Shown: positions 17,647 through 26,667 of the stretch, piece after piece
How the letters are laid out: each line of letters opens with the position of its first letter
Position numbering within the stretch: the first letter of the stretch is position 1
Source: Pullilachnospira sp963929535
GTDB lineage: Bacteria > Bacillota > Clostridia > Lachnospirales > Lachnospiraceae
Assembly (NCBI GenBank): GCA_963929535.1
Contig: CAWVIZ010000001.1
Location: forward strand, 124,001-188,000
Direction of reading: 5' to 3'
Length of the DNA: 64,000 bases
Translations under genes and position numbers: made by a program
The notes under the pieces: generated by a model
The model's input: only the letters and a program-made list of their open reading frames with translations
Told to the model about the DNA's origin: nothing
Databases searched by the model: none

Positions 17647-19037
17647 TTTACGCCCTCTCTGGTATCCTCCAGAAGGATTCCTCTGGCCTGGAGCTGATCT
17701 CTGATCTCGTCGGCCCGTTTAAAATCTCTGGCCTTTCTGGCAGCCTGGCGTTCCTCTATCAGCTGCTCGATCTCCCCATCCAGGATCTCCTCTTTTCTCT
17801 CCACGATCAGTCCCAGCACATCGGAAAGCGCCAGGATCTCCCCCCGCACTGCATCCAGAAACGGCGCGGAAGAATCCTCCCGGCCATGGGTGTTGGCGAA
17901 TTTAACCAGCTCAAAAATAGCCGCCACCGCATCGGCAGTGTTCAGATCATCATCCATGGCTTCCTCAAATTTTTTCCGGTACTGCCCCATTTCCGCCAAA
18001 AGCTCCTGCTCCCGGTCAGATAAGGACTGTTCCGACGCGTTTTCCAGCAGATGCTTCAGGTTGGAAACTGCTGTCACGATACGCTCCAGAGCGTTTTTCG
18101 AGGACTCCATGATCTCCGCGCTGAAATTGATGGGGCTTCTGTAATGGGCGCTGAGCATAAAGAAGCGCAGTACCTGCAGATCATATTTTTCTCCGATCTC
18201 CCGCACAGTGAAGAAATTCCCCAGTGATTTGGACATCTTCCTGTTGTCGATATTGAGGAATCCGTTGTGGAGCCAGTAGCGGGCAAAGATCTTTCCGTTG
18301 CAGCACTCGCTCTGGGCAATCTCATTTTCATGATGAGGAAAGATCAGATCCTCTCCTCCGGCATGGATGTCGATCTCCTCTCCCAGATATTTCTTGGCCA
18401 TCACCGAGCACTCGATGTGCCAGCCCGGGCGTCCTTCCCCCCAGGGAGATACCCAGAAGGGCTCACCTTCTTTTTTCGGTTTCCACAGAACAAAATCCAG
18501 GGGATCCTCCTTCTGATCCTCCCCGGAAACCAGCAGAGACCGGTTTCCGGAGCGGAGATCATCCAGATTCTTATGAGACAGCTTTCCGTACTCCTGGAAT
18601 TTCCTGGTGCGGAAATATACGGTTCCTTCCACCTCGTAGGCATATCCCTTGTCGATCAGTCCCTGGATCATCTCGATCATTCCCGGGATCTCCTTGGTTG
18701 CCTGGGGATGGGTGGTGGCCGGCTTTACATTCATGTCCGCCATGTCCTTTTTGCATTCCCTGATAAATCTCTCGGAGATCTCCTCCGCCGGAACGCCTTC
18801 CTCCAGGGCCTTTTTGATGATCTTATCATCCACATCCGTAAAATTGGAGACAAAGTTTACCCGATATCCCTTATACTCCATATATCTTCTGGCAGTATCA
18901 AAAACGATCATGGGACGGGCGTTGCCGATATGGATGTAATTGTATACGGTGGGTCCGCACACATACATCTTTACCTCTCCCTCCTTCAGAGGGACGAATT
19001 CCTCTTTCTTTTTTGTCAGTGTATTATACAGTTTCAT
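17631..19037 (-). CDS. cysS: Cysteinyl-tRNA synthetase
   Basis: Class I synthetase that charges tRNA-Cys, 468 residues. The HIGH motif appears as HIGN at 36-39, next to zinc ligand Cys27 in MYVCGPTVYNYIHIG; KMSKSLGNFF is the KMSKS loop, and GWHIECSVMA holds another zinc-ligand Cys. The ATG at 19037 follows GTGAGGAAAACAGAG and lies inside the end of cysE, so both are co-expressed under the T-box upstream of cysE. Confidence 0.96.
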   Translation of the reverse strand: MKLYNTLTKKKEEFVPLKEGEVKMYVCGPTVYNYIHIGNARPMIVFDTARRYMEYKGYRVNFVSNFTDVDDKIIKKALEEGVPAEEISERFIRECKKDMADMNVKPATTHPQATKEIPGMIEMIQGLIDKGYAYEVEGTVYFRTRKFQEYGKLSHKNLDDLRSGNRSLLVSGEDQKEDPLDFVLWKPKKEGEPFWVSPWGEGRPGWHIECSVMAKKYLGEEIDIHAGGEDLIFPHHENEIAQSECCNGKIFARYWLHNGFLNIDNRKMSKSLGNFFTVREIGEKYDLQVLRFFMLSAHYRSPINFSAEIMESSKNALERIVTAVSNLKHLLENASEQSLSDREQELLAEMGQYRKKFEEAMDDDLNTADAVAAIFELVKFANTHGREDSSAPFLDAVRGEILALSDVLGLIVERKEEILDGEIEQLIEERQAARKARDFKRADEIRDQLQARGILLEDTREGVKWKRA

Positions 19038-19782
19038 CTCTGTTTTCCTCACTTTCTGCTCTCATCTCTTTTTCGTCCGCCGCAGCGGCGCTCCCAAAGG
19101 CCCCCGCCTCCGTACAGATTTTCCTGGTACATTCTCTCAGTTCACGCTCCAGCTCCAGAACACGGTTGCACAGGGCCGAATTTTCCCGCTGAAGGGTACG
19201 GATGTCATCCCGCACCGGATCCGGCAGATGGATATGATCCATATTGGTCCGCGGTACCCGCATATTTTTCTGACGGACAACCCGTCCGGGAATCCCCACC
19301 ACCGTACAGTTTGGGGGAACCTCCTGCAGCACCACGGAGCCTGCTCCGATCTTGGAATTCTCTCCCACGGTGAATGACCCGATGATCTTGGCTCCGGCGC
19401 TGATCATCACATTGTCCTTGATGGTGGGATGACGCTTTCCGGTCTCCTTGCCGTTGCCTCCCAGGGTGACTCCCTGATACAGTGTCACATTATCCCCGAT
19501 AATGGTGGTCTCCCCGATGATCACACCGCTCCCATGATCGATAAAAAGTCCCTTCCCGATGGTAGCCCCGGGATGGATCTCAATCCCCGTCTTTCTGGCC
19601 GCTCTCTGGGAAATCCACCGGGCCAGGAAATAGTGCCCCTTCAGATACAGCTTATGAGCTCTCCGGTACTGGATCATCACCCGGAAGCTGGGATAAAGGA
19701 GTACCTCCAGAGGGGTCTTGATGGCCGGATCCCGTTCCCGGATCACCTGAAACTCTTCTTTGATATGTCTGATAAAGCTCAA
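19024..19782 (-). CDS. cysE: Serine O-acetyltransferase
   Basis: First step of cysteine synthesis: serine plus acetyl-CoA gives O-acetylserine. The left-handed beta-helix hexapeptide repeats run through residues 60-170 (GIEIHPGATIGKGLFIDHGS, GVIIGETTIIGDNVTLYQGV, TLGG). After the usual end of about 190 residues there is an extension of some 60 residues with a predicted coiled coil (IRTLQRENSALCNRVLELER) and an acidic tail. It heads the operon with cysS and is preceded by a T-box. Confidence 0.94.
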   Translation of the reverse strand: MSFIRHIKEEFQVIRERDPAIKTPLEVLLYPSFRVMIQYRRAHKLYLKGHYFLARWISQRAARKTGIEIHPGATIGKGLFIDHGSGVIIGETTIIGDNVTLYQGVTLGGNGKETGKRHPTIKDNVMISAGAKIIGSFTVGENSKIGAGSVVLQEVPPNCTVVGIPGRVVRQKNMRVPRTNMDHIHLPDPVRDDIRTLQRENSALCNRVLELERELRECTRKICTEAGAFGSAAAADEKEMRAESEENRDETV

Positions 19783-19823
19783 TCGGCTTCCCTCCTTCCG
19801 CCTGTTTTCGCCGTCTGCGGACG

Positions 19824-20140
19824 AAAAAAAGGATGACCTGTCTCCTGATCAAGAGACGAAGTCATCCGTGGTTCCACTCTTTTTGAAGACGATGCTCCTC
19901 TGAAGATACCGGCTGACTGTCCGCAGACAGTTCCGGATATCCGTCATCGGTTCTGGCCGTCTTCCGCTCAATACATGTAACGCATGCCTGCGTACCCGGC
20001 TACTGATCATCGCTGCGGCTTCTCCTTTCAGATCCGCTTCCTCTGCTTTTCGCCGGATCGGCTCCCGGACGCACTTCCCTGACCGATTCCCGGGACGGCT
20101 TCCAGCCGATGGCCTTCCCTCTCTGTGTTCCTCCTGTCAG
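19824..20140 (-). promoter_or_regulatory. T-box leader controlling cysE-cysS
   Basis: A tRNA-sensing leader on the minus strand. The conserved T-box element reads AGAGTGGAACCACGG (19866-19880) and is followed directly by the terminator: GGATGAC at 19831-19837 pairs with GTCATCC at 19861-19867, then seven T (19824-19830 on the plus strand are A). Upstream is a long stem I region with CAGAGAG and GGCTGGAAGCC. A TGC triplet at 20071-20073 (minus strand) could be the cysteine specifier; this last point is inference. Uncharged tRNA-Cys would permit read-through. Confidence 0.9.
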
Positions 20141-20179
20141 GTACTCTTTCCGTTCTCTGCCTTTTTCTGGTTCTTTACT

Positions 20180-20208
20180 AGTTTATGAAAAAAAGAGATA
20201 TTTGTCAA
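20180..20208 (-). promoter_or_regulatory. Promoter of the T-box/cysE-cysS transcript
   Basis: On the minus strand TTGACA (20203-20208) and TAAACT (20180-20185) are 17 bases apart. Transcription would begin near 20172 and read through the T-box. Confidence 0.7.
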
Positions 20209-20362
20209 CCGGTAGAAAAAGAATATTGAAACAGTTCAGCTTTCCGACTGTAACAGAATATTACACATGCAGGATAATCAGACCTGGCTGCATTTTGGCC
20301 GGCGCCTTGCATTTCCTTCCCTTTCCGGGTATAATTGACCCAAAGCATCGGGGGTGACCGCT

Positions 20363-21283
20363 ATGGAGTATCAATGCATCACGTTAAAGGAAGAAGTAAC
20401 CATCAAAAAAATCTATTCCATCCATTATTTTGAATATATGAAAGATTTTGTATTCCCGGGAGAAAGCCACAATTTCTGGGAATTTCTATGCGTGGACAGC
20501 GGATCTGTCATTGTCACTGCCGGCGACAGGGAAGTGACCCTTTCCGCCAATCAGATGATCTTCCACAAGCCCAATGAGTTCCACGCACTGCGGGCCGATG
20601 GCGTTACCTCTCCCAGTCTGATCGTGATCTCCTTTGACTGTACCTCTCCCTGCATCAATTTTTTTGAGAACCGGATCGTTTCCGTGAACCAGACGGAGCA
20701 GTTTTATCTGGGACAGCTTCTGGCCGAAGCCAGGCAGTCCTTCCACACGCCGCTGAACGACCCTTACAACTGCTTTCTGGAGCGAAATCCCGATTCCCCC
20801 TTCTGCAGCGAGCAGATCATCTCTCTGTCCCTGGAGCTCCTCCTGATCAGTCTGTACCGCAGATACTATGCTGCCTCTCTTTTGGCTCCTGCCAGAGGAA
20901 ACCGAACATTTTCTCATCCCCTGCTCCACCGGGACGGCGATGAGCTGCTGGCACAGATCATCCGATATCTGGAAGGACATATTTTCCAGTCCCTTACGGT
21001 GGCGCAGATCTGCAGGGAAAATTCCGTGGGACGCTCTCAGCTCCAGAAGCTGTTTCACGAAAAAATGGGCTGTGGCGTCATTGAATTTTTCTCCCGTGCC
21101 AAGATCGAATATGCTCAGCGCCTGATTCGGGAAAGACGGTATACTTACTCACAGATCGCGGATATGCTGGGATATTCCTCCTACCAGTATTTTTCCCTGC
21201 AGTTTAAAAAATACACCCGGATGACGCCGTCCGCATACTGCTATTCCGTCAAAAGCTTTTCTGACGCTCCCGATAAACAGTGA
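20363..21283 (+). CDS. AraC family transcriptional regulator
   Basis: Regulator of 306 residues. The N-terminal cupin has the His-containing pocket (DFVFPGESHNFWEFLCVDSG; NQMIFHKPNEFHAL), and the C terminus holds the double helix-turn-helix (LTVAQICRENSVGRSQLQKL; YSQIADMLGYSSYQYFSLQF) ending KKYTRMTPSAY. The ATG at 20363 follows GGGGGTGACCGCT; a GTG nine bases upstream is possible. It converges on the GH123-type gene and the two coding ends overlap by 43 bp on opposite strands. Confidence 0.87.
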   Translation: MEYQCITLKEEVTIKKIYSIHYFEYMKDFVFPGESHNFWEFLCVDSGSVIVTAGDREVTLSANQMIFHKPNEFHALRADGVTSPSLIVISFDCTSPCINFFENRIVSVNQTEQFYLGQLLAEARQSFHTPLNDPYNCFLERNPDSPFCSEQIISLSLELLLISLYRRYYAASLLAPARGNRTFSHPLLHRDGDELLAQIIRYLEGHIFQSLTVAQICRENSVGRSQLQKLFHEKMGCGVIEFFSRAKIEYAQRLIRERRYTYSQIADMLGYSSYQYFSLQFKKYTRMTPSAYCYSVKSFSDAPDKQ

Positions 21284-22914
21284 CGGACCGCCTGATGGAT
21301 CCTCCTGCGCACCTCCACCAGATAGGAAAGTCTTCTCGGGTACGTTTTGAATTCCACCTTCTCTTCTCCCTCCGGTTCGATGCATGCCATCACCGTATCA
21401 CGTCCGGCCAGATCTTCCAGATACTTCATGGCCCGAAGATCATTCATAGCCTCGTCCATCAGCATCATCCGTATGGACTCCTCCGGACAGCCGTCCGCTC
21501 CCGGATACACCAGGAAGGGATCTCCTGAGGGAAACGCTCCGGCCGCATCCGTGCATCGATAGGGATCGATGGGAGCAATGGAATACTGGGAATTGTAGAA
21601 ATTGTATCCCCAGTGCAGAAATCCATCCAATTGAAATTTGTACATCTGGGTTCCCAGGATTCTGGTGCGGTACCCCGGCTGTACAATGAACCGGTTGGAC
21701 ACATCCAGATACTGTCCGGTACAGTAATATCCCCAAAGCCTGGGCGGACGTTTTTCAATAAAGGGCTGTATATGATCCAACGCGCAGATGGGCTGGGAAA
21801 CCACTCCTTTTTCATAAAAACCGTAATCCGAAAGGGCATCGATCATCTGATACCCTTCCAGCGCATCCGCGACAATTTCCTTGGCAGCCTTATAGGATTC
21901 AAACTGTGAAGCTACCGGCTCATCCGACACATGAAAATACGTGATCTCGCTGATCCCCAGCTTCTTCAGCTCCGCGTCCAGAGATCTGAGAAACTGGCCC
22001 AGGAACTTTCGGTACTCCGGACCGGCAGCCTCCGTATCCCATCCGAAAAGCTGCACCATTTCCCCGTCCTTCTCTCCCATGATCTTGGGAGCCATGGAAG
22101 CCCCCCACTGGCTGAACAGATGGGAGATCTCAAAATACCGGATCCCGCAGTCCTGGCACATTTTTACCCAGCGTTCAAATCTCCCGTACCCAAAGTCATA
22201 TCCTTCCCGGGTAACCTTCACATCCACCAGCTGAACTGTGCGGCGTTCTCCGCCTACAGCAGTGTCCAGCGGCGGGGTAAACACCGGTGTCAGTAGCATA
22301 TTGCAGTTTCTCTTCACCGCCGCGCGTACAAAATTCTCCACAATCCTCCAGTACTCCTCGCTGAACACCTCCACATGGTAGTAGTTGGCCAGACAGTCCG
22401 AGTGGAACCACTCCGTATGGGGAACATGCAGAGGCGGAAGCTGGGCGTCCAGCACCTCCCAGAGCTCTGCCGCAGTCCCCATGATCTCCCCGTCCTTCAT
22501 CAGATCGATCCGGACCGGATACGTTCCCGCTTCCATACCGGCGCCGTCCAGATCCACCCAAAGGCAATTCCAGTGTCCCGGAATCATGTCCACTCCCCAT
22601 GGCTGGATATCCGACAGAAGATCCGGATAAAGTCCCGGTTCTCTTGTCAGGTAATCGTCATCCGCGATCCTGTGGGTGGGATATTCGCAGGGTACCAGCT
22701 TCACGCTCCGCACCCGCACTCTGTCCCCCGCCGTACTGGTAACCTGAGGGATCATACTGGCCCTTCTGTCGCCATCCCAGAAGAACGCGATCTGAAAGGA
22801 AACTGTTTCCCCCTGAAATCCGGTCAGCACATCCTCCATTCCTTCCCCTGAGGGTTCTCTGAACGGAAATACCTTTTCCATGGAAGTCACTTTTTTCACT
22901 TTTAAAGATTCCAT
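21241..22914 (-). CDS. GH123/DUF4091 domain protein
   Basis: Protein of 557 residues matching the DUF4091 family, whose catalytic domain belongs with glycoside hydrolase family 123 (beta-N-acetylgalactosaminidases using a substrate-assisted mechanism with adjacent Asp-Glu). Here the segment ITYFHVSDEPVASQFESY carries such a DE pair at the end of a barrel strand. An N-terminal beta-sandwich (residues 1-150, VSFQIAFFWDGDRRASMIPQ) precedes the barrel. No signal peptide is visible. The ATG at 22914 follows AGGGAGGCTAT. The actual substrate is unknown. Confidence 0.8.
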   Translation of the reverse strand: MESLKVKKVTSMEKVFPFREPSGEGMEDVLTGFQGETVSFQIAFFWDGDRRASMIPQVTSTAGDRVRVRSVKLVPCEYPTHRIADDDYLTREPGLYPDLLSDIQPWGVDMIPGHWNCLWVDLDGAGMEAGTYPVRIDLMKDGEIMGTAAELWEVLDAQLPPLHVPHTEWFHSDCLANYYHVEVFSEEYWRIVENFVRAAVKRNCNMLLTPVFTPPLDTAVGGERRTVQLVDVKVTREGYDFGYGRFERWVKMCQDCGIRYFEISHLFSQWGASMAPKIMGEKDGEMVQLFGWDTEAAGPEYRKFLGQFLRSLDAELKKLGISEITYFHVSDEPVASQFESYKAAKEIVADALEGYQMIDALSDYGFYEKGVVSQPICALDHIQPFIEKRPPRLWGYYCTGQYLDVSNRFIVQPGYRTRILGTQMYKFQLDGFLHWGYNFYNSQYSIAPIDPYRCTDAAGAFPSGDPFLVYPGADGCPEESIRMMLMDEAMNDLRAMKYLEDLAGRDTVMACIEPEGEEKVEFKTYPRRLSYLVEVRRRIHQAVRHCLSGASEKLLTE

Positions 22915-23039
22915 ATAGCCTCCCTTTGCCGTACTTGCCGCGGCCACATATTTTGATAGAAATTATACCGTTTTCCCAAAGGGAGAACTACCTAAGATCG
23001 TCCGCTCTCTACATAGAATTGTCCGTTCCTGCTGTTCGC

Positions 23040-23516
23040 TTATCTTTCCCTGAAAATACAGCATACTGCCTGCGCGGATATTCCCTCCAGACTCCCGGTA
23101 AATCCCAGCCCCTCTTCCGTGGTAGCCTTGATATTCACCTGATCAGCGCCAATTCCCAGGGCTCTGGCCACATTGGCGATCATGGTATCTATAAAGGGAA
23201 GCAGCTTGGGTTTCTGGGCGATAATGGTCGCATCAATATTCCCAATGGCATATCCCTTTTCCTTCAGCATTCCACCCACCTTCTCCAGAAGGAGAATACT
23301 GGAAATCCCCTTGTACTCCGGATCCGTATCCGGAAAGTGGCGTCCGATATCCCGCAGCGCGGCGGCTCCCAGAAGCGCGTCCATGATGGCATGCACCACC
23401 ACATCCGCATCCGAGTGCCCCAGAAGTCCCATCTCCCAGGGGATGGTGACCCCTCCCAGGATCAGCGGCCTCCCCTCCACCAGTTTGTGTACGTCATATC
23501 CCATTCCTACCCGCAT
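23040..23516 (-). CDS. ispF: 2-C-methyl-D-erythritol 2,4-cyclodiphosphate synthase
   Basis: MEP-pathway enzyme for isoprenoid precursors, 158 residues. The metal site is in MRVGMGYDVHKLVEGRPLIL (Asp and His of DVH), with GHSDADVVVHAIMDALLGAA and FPDTDPEYKGISS next, and IKATTEEGLGFTGSLEGI at the C terminus. The ATG at 23516 follows GGGAGGTAATACA. It is alone, not fused to ispD. Confidence 0.96.
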   Translation of the reverse strand: MRVGMGYDVHKLVEGRPLILGGVTIPWEMGLLGHSDADVVVHAIMDALLGAAALRDIGRHFPDTDPEYKGISSILLLEKVGGMLKEKGYAIGNIDATIIAQKPKLLPFIDTMIANVARALGIGADQVNIKATTEEGLGFTGSLEGISAQAVCCIFRER

Positions 23517-23620
23517 TGTATTACCTCCCTGCATGTGATTATTATATTTTTCCTTGACGCCCTCCGTTCCACCCTGCGGCCCCGGCTTTCCGGATGCACT
23601 GCCGGCGGATTTTCCCGGGC

Positions 23621-24886
23621 TTAAAAATCCAGCATCTTCCTGATCCGGTTAAAGCTGAGACGATTTCTCACATATGGGGAAAGCTGCATCGTCAGAGGAA
23701 TGATATCCTCTGTAAGGCCAATCTCCTCCACCTGCTTTACGCAGCCTCCCCGCTCCAGGATCCCCAGCAGTGTACGGGAATCCGGCATCTCATCTATGAC
23801 AGCGGCAATCTTTGGCAGACATTCCTCCAGCCGCTCCTTTGTTACTTTCCGCATGGGATCCGGGGTATTCTCCCGGAGCGTGGATTCCAGAAGTCCTTTC
23901 GCTCCAAAGGTTTTCTCCAGCAGTTCCATTTCCAGTCCGCCGTAAGGCTGTACCCGGCAGGTTCCCGCCTTCACTGACCTGGAAATCTGTTCATACAGCC
24001 GGGCATTCAGCATCAGACCGATCGATACCTTCTCCCCGTGGAGCGCATCCACATAATCGTTAATGATCTCCATCTCCCACAGATGGGACACATGATGCTC
24101 CGCACAGGAAGCCGGACGGGAATTTCCTATCATCTGCATGGCCAGACCTGAGAGCAGAAGCGCATACATCAGCTTCTCATACGCCTCATCCTCCCCCTTT
24201 TTCAAGCCCTCCAGACAGCTCACTGCTTCTTCCAGCGCCTGCATTTCCATCTGGCAGACCCGCTGGCAGATATATTCTCCGGTAACCAGGTGAGCGATCT
24301 TCCAGTCCGTGAGCGCTATATATTTTCCCAGAAGATCCGAGACGCCGGAAGCCGTAAGGCGGTAGGGCGCCTGGGAAAATATCCTGGTATCCGCATAAAC
24401 AGCCACAGGGGCCGCGGCAGGAAGAGTTTTCTTCATGCCATTCCAGGTCATGGCCGCTACCGTGGACACAAATCCATCCACGCTGGCCGCTGTGGGAACC
24501 GACACAAAAGGAACCTTTCTCTGGAATGCCACATAACGGCAGAGATCGTGAATGGTTCCGGAACCCACGGCCAGGATCAGATCCGTCTCTCCATTCAGCC
24601 GCTCCTCTAAAAGCGCCACCCCGCGGTTATCCGCGTGAAGATGCTTTGGAGAAAGCTGTACCTGACTGCACTGCGCCCAGATCTCCTCCATGTAATCCCT
24701 GGCTGCCTTTCCGGTATTTTCATCACACACCACCGCCGGATGGGTATATCCGGACAATTCTCCATGCTTCATCCGATCCAGCAGCACATCCGCCGCTCCG
24801 CGCCGGATCACGATCTCTTTTACCGCGATCGTATGTTCCCTCCCGCAGCCACAGGGACCGCGGAATTCGTTCACATCCATCCGCAT
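23621..24886 (-). CDS. sn-glycerol-1-phosphate dehydrogenase (AraM/EgsA family)
   Basis: NAD(P)-dependent enzyme of the iron-alcohol-dehydrogenase/DHQS superfamily, 421 residues. The nucleotide loop is DLILAVGSGTIHDLCRYVAF and the following FVSVPTAASVDGFVSTVAAM matches the AraM signature; metal ligands lie in HHVSHLWEMEI and the later histidine-containing segment DALHGEKVSIG. The ATG at 24886 follows GGAGGAGAGTT; the longer open frame upstream adds 52 residues unlike the family. An N-terminal GPCGCGREH cysteine cluster is present. The family makes G1P in bacteria, sometimes within arabinose loci. Confidence 0.85.
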   Translation of the reverse strand: MRMDVNEFRGPCGCGREHTIAVKEIVIRRGAADVLLDRMKHGELSGYTHPAVVCDENTGKAARDYMEEIWAQCSQVQLSPKHLHADNRGVALLEERLNGETDLILAVGSGTIHDLCRYVAFQRKVPFVSVPTAASVDGFVSTVAAMTWNGMKKTLPAAAPVAVYADTRIFSQAPYRLTASGVSDLLGKYIALTDWKIAHLVTGEYICQRVCQMEMQALEEAVSCLEGLKKGEDEAYEKLMYALLLSGLAMQMIGNSRPASCAEHHVSHLWEMEIINDYVDALHGEKVSIGLMLNARLYEQISRSVKAGTCRVQPYGGLEMELLEKTFGAKGLLESTLRENTPDPMRKVTKERLEECLPKIAAVIDEMPDSRTLLGILERGGCVKQVEEIGLTEDIIPLTMQLSPYVRNRLSFNRIRKMLDF

Positions 24887-25396
24887 AACTCTCCTCCATT
24901 TCCGGATGCCTGCTGCACATTTTATACTGTTTGCGCCATAAACATCCTTTTTGTGCCAAATCCCTCTTGTCCTTTTTCGCCAAAATGGCCTGTTTTCATC
25001 ATACCTCACTTTTTCTCCAGACACAAGCTCCCAATTTTTCACCGCATGTTTCCTTCCATTTCTCTAAAAACCGATGGTCTTCGAGCAAATAACTTTCTTT
25101 TAGTCCCTTTTCACCCCGGCCGAAAGAAAAATGCGCCGCTTTGTTGCTTTTCATTCTCATAAAAATGTAGTATAGTATGCTCATGAAGCACTTACATATA
25201 TGTATGGATCCACTTCCAACGGACGAATTTCCTGCGGTTCTCGCTGCGGCCTTCCGATGCCGGTATCCGCCGGGAGGGGATCTGCTTTAATTATCTGCCT
25301 GGAACAAGCAATCATCCAACGGAAAGTCTTCACCTTTACTCCTTCCCGGAATGTGGTATAGAGGAAGGTGCGAATCCAGCATCAGCCCTGAAAAGA
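24887..25396. other. Intergenic region, possibly containing a broken 5' gene part
   Basis: No intact gene is supported. A -10-like TATAGT lies near 25170. An ATG at 25183 opens a 35-codon frame ending at 25290 (MKHLHICMDPLPTDEFP at its start) that looks protein-like, and the frame of the next gene is open from 25189 without an ATG. This could be the decayed beginning of the gene at 25397 or chance. The bases GGTGCGAATCC near 25367 recall part of a cobalamin riboswitch, but the rest is not seen. Confidence 0.3.
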
Positions 25397-26062
25397 ATGT
25401 TGTCAAGAGAAGCTGGCTGCCTCTGTAAAATAAGCAAAGAATTGGGATATGTGAAAGAAAACAGAGCGGGAGAAGCTTACCCCCGGGAATCTTACTATTA
25501 TCAGGCCATAGCGGACGATCCGCTTTTCCCGGCCAAACGGACAGGATCAGAGGGACAGAACGGATCGGTTCTCCAGTGGCATTCTTTGAGAGAAACCATT
25601 CGTCTGATATCCGGTTCTGCATGCAACGCGGACCAAAGAGGCTTTTCTCAGGCCAGAGACATCGCCGCGCTGCGGGAATATTTGCTCAGCGAGGCATCTG
25701 TCTTTGATCTTCAGCCTTCACAGTTCTATTTGTCCAGGGAAAAGATAGAGAAAATCAGATCCTGGTTCCATCCTGAGGATTTATCAGAATTTCAGCCGGT
25801 TCCCGTAAAGCTGCTGAATGGCCGCCTGATTTTAACAGATGGTCATACCCGCACATGGGTTGCCAGTCAGGCAGGTCTTACAAAGATCCCCTTGGTCTGG
25901 GATGAAGACGCTCTGGACTGGGAGTTATATCAGCGCTGCGTGGACGCATGTCAGGAGCGCAATATTTACAGTGTAAGAGATTTGTCCTCCCGTATCCTAT
26001 CTCCCGAAGAATACCAGGAAAAATGGCTGCACTGGTGTAAAAATTTAAGAAATTCCCCATAA
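25397..26062 (+). CDS. ParB/Srx-like domain protein, start uncertain
   Basis: A frame of 221 codons. The best supported part is the C-terminal 130 residues: FYLSREKIEKIRSWFHPEDL, then LLNGRLILTDGHTRTWVA, a ParB N-terminal-like signature (strand, GH-T-R), and a helical end (DWELYQRCVDACQERNIYSV). The ATG at 25397 lacks a good ribosome binding site and is the only Met in the frame, so the start may be wrong or the 5' part broken. Function is unknown; such small proteins are not the chromosome-partitioning ParB. Confidence 0.5.
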   Translation: MLSREAGCLCKISKELGYVKENRAGEAYPRESYYYQAIADDPLFPAKRTGSEGQNGSVLQWHSLRETIRLISGSACNADQRGFSQARDIAALREYLLSEASVFDLQPSQFYLSREKIEKIRSWFHPEDLSEFQPVPVKLLNGRLILTDGHTRTWVASQAGLTKIPLVWDEDALDWELYQRCVDACQERNIYSVRDLSSRILSPEEYQEKWLHWCKNLRNSP

Positions 26063-26084
26063 TTCAAAAATTTAAAATTTTCTA

Positions 26085-26113
26085 TTGACTTTTGTCGAAT
26101 ACTCATATATAAT
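26085..26113 (+). promoter_or_regulatory. Promoter of tRNA-Val/tRNA-Met
   Basis: TTGACT (26085-26090) and TATAAT (26108-26113) with a 17-base spacer, 37 bases before the tRNA. Confidence 0.8.
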
Positions 26114-26149
26114 GGTCAAGCAGGTTGCGGTTGACGCAGCAAAAGACGT

Positions 26150-26222
26150 GGAATCTTAGCTCAGCTGGGAGAGCATCTGCCTTACAAGCAGAGGGTCATA
26201 GGTTCGAGCCCTATAGGTTCCA
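26150..26222 (+). tRNA. tRNA-Val (anticodon TAC)
   Basis: Acceptor GGAATCT pairs with AGGTTCC (one T-G wobble), with discriminator A. Anticodon loop CTTACAA gives TAC, and GGTTCGAGC forms the T loop. CCA is not encoded. Confidence 0.95.
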
Positions 26223-26238
26223 CTCTTTCTTCAAAAAT

Positions 26239-26312
26239 GGCGAGATAGCTCAGCTGGCTAGAGCATACGGTTCATACCCGTAGTGTCGAGGGTTCAAGTC
26301 CCCCTCTCGCTA
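26239..26312 (+). tRNA. tRNA-Met (anticodon CAT), copy 1
   Basis: A 74-base cloverleaf with anticodon loop TTCATAC between TACGG and CCGTA. The anticodon stem lacks the three G-C pairs of initiators, so it is probably the elongator tRNA. It is 16 bases after tRNA-Val in the same transcript and is identical to the copy at 26588. Confidence 0.93.
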
Positions 26313-26323
26313 CTTCATTTCAG

Positions 26324-26355
26324 AACAGTCTTTCCGAGTGAAAGGCTGTTTTTTC
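26324..26355 (+). terminator. Terminator after first tRNA-Met
   Basis: AACAGTCTTTC pairs with GAAAGGCTGTT (one T-G wobble) and is followed by a T-run. Confidence 0.8.
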
Positions 26356-26526
26356 GTTCATCTGTTATTTGCAATCGTTCAGGCATCAGCCGCTCCGGAT
26401 GGATATACGGAAGTTCTGGTTCAGCTCTCCTGCCGCATCAGAAAACGCATTCCCTACGGATCCGGGAGTAACGGGCTGATAAAAAAAGAATTATTTTTGC
26501 AGGTTTGAAAAAAAATTATTTTTTAC

Positions 26527-26555
26527 TTGACTTTGGATGATTTCTCTTATATAAT
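26527..26555 (+). promoter_or_regulatory. Promoter of second tRNA-Met
   Basis: TTGACT (26527-26532) and TATAAT (26550-26555), 17-base spacer. Confidence 0.8.
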
Positions 26556-26587
26556 TAGAAATCGAGTTGAGAACATCACTCTGTTAT

Positions 26588-26661
26588 GGCGAGATAGCTC
26601 AGCTGGCTAGAGCATACGGTTCATACCCGTAGTGTCGAGGGTTCAAGTCCCCCTCTCGCTA
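26588..26661 (+). tRNA. tRNA-Met (anticodon CAT), copy 2
   Basis: Identical over all 74 bases to the copy at 26239 but with its own promoter and terminator, and no shared flank beyond a few bases. Confidence 0.93.
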
Positions 26662-26667
26662 CTAAAA

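Noticed and set aside
20228..20262. Family B fragment upstream of the AraC gene (CAGTTCAGCTTTCC)
   Set aside because: A short, imperfect match without a second arm; not counted as a copy.
25375..25412. Possible cobalamin riboswitch (GGTGCGAATCC then CAGCCC)
   Set aside because: Only one short core segment resembles the motif; the ACTGT-type segment and P-stems are not found and the downstream gene is not a cobalamin gene.
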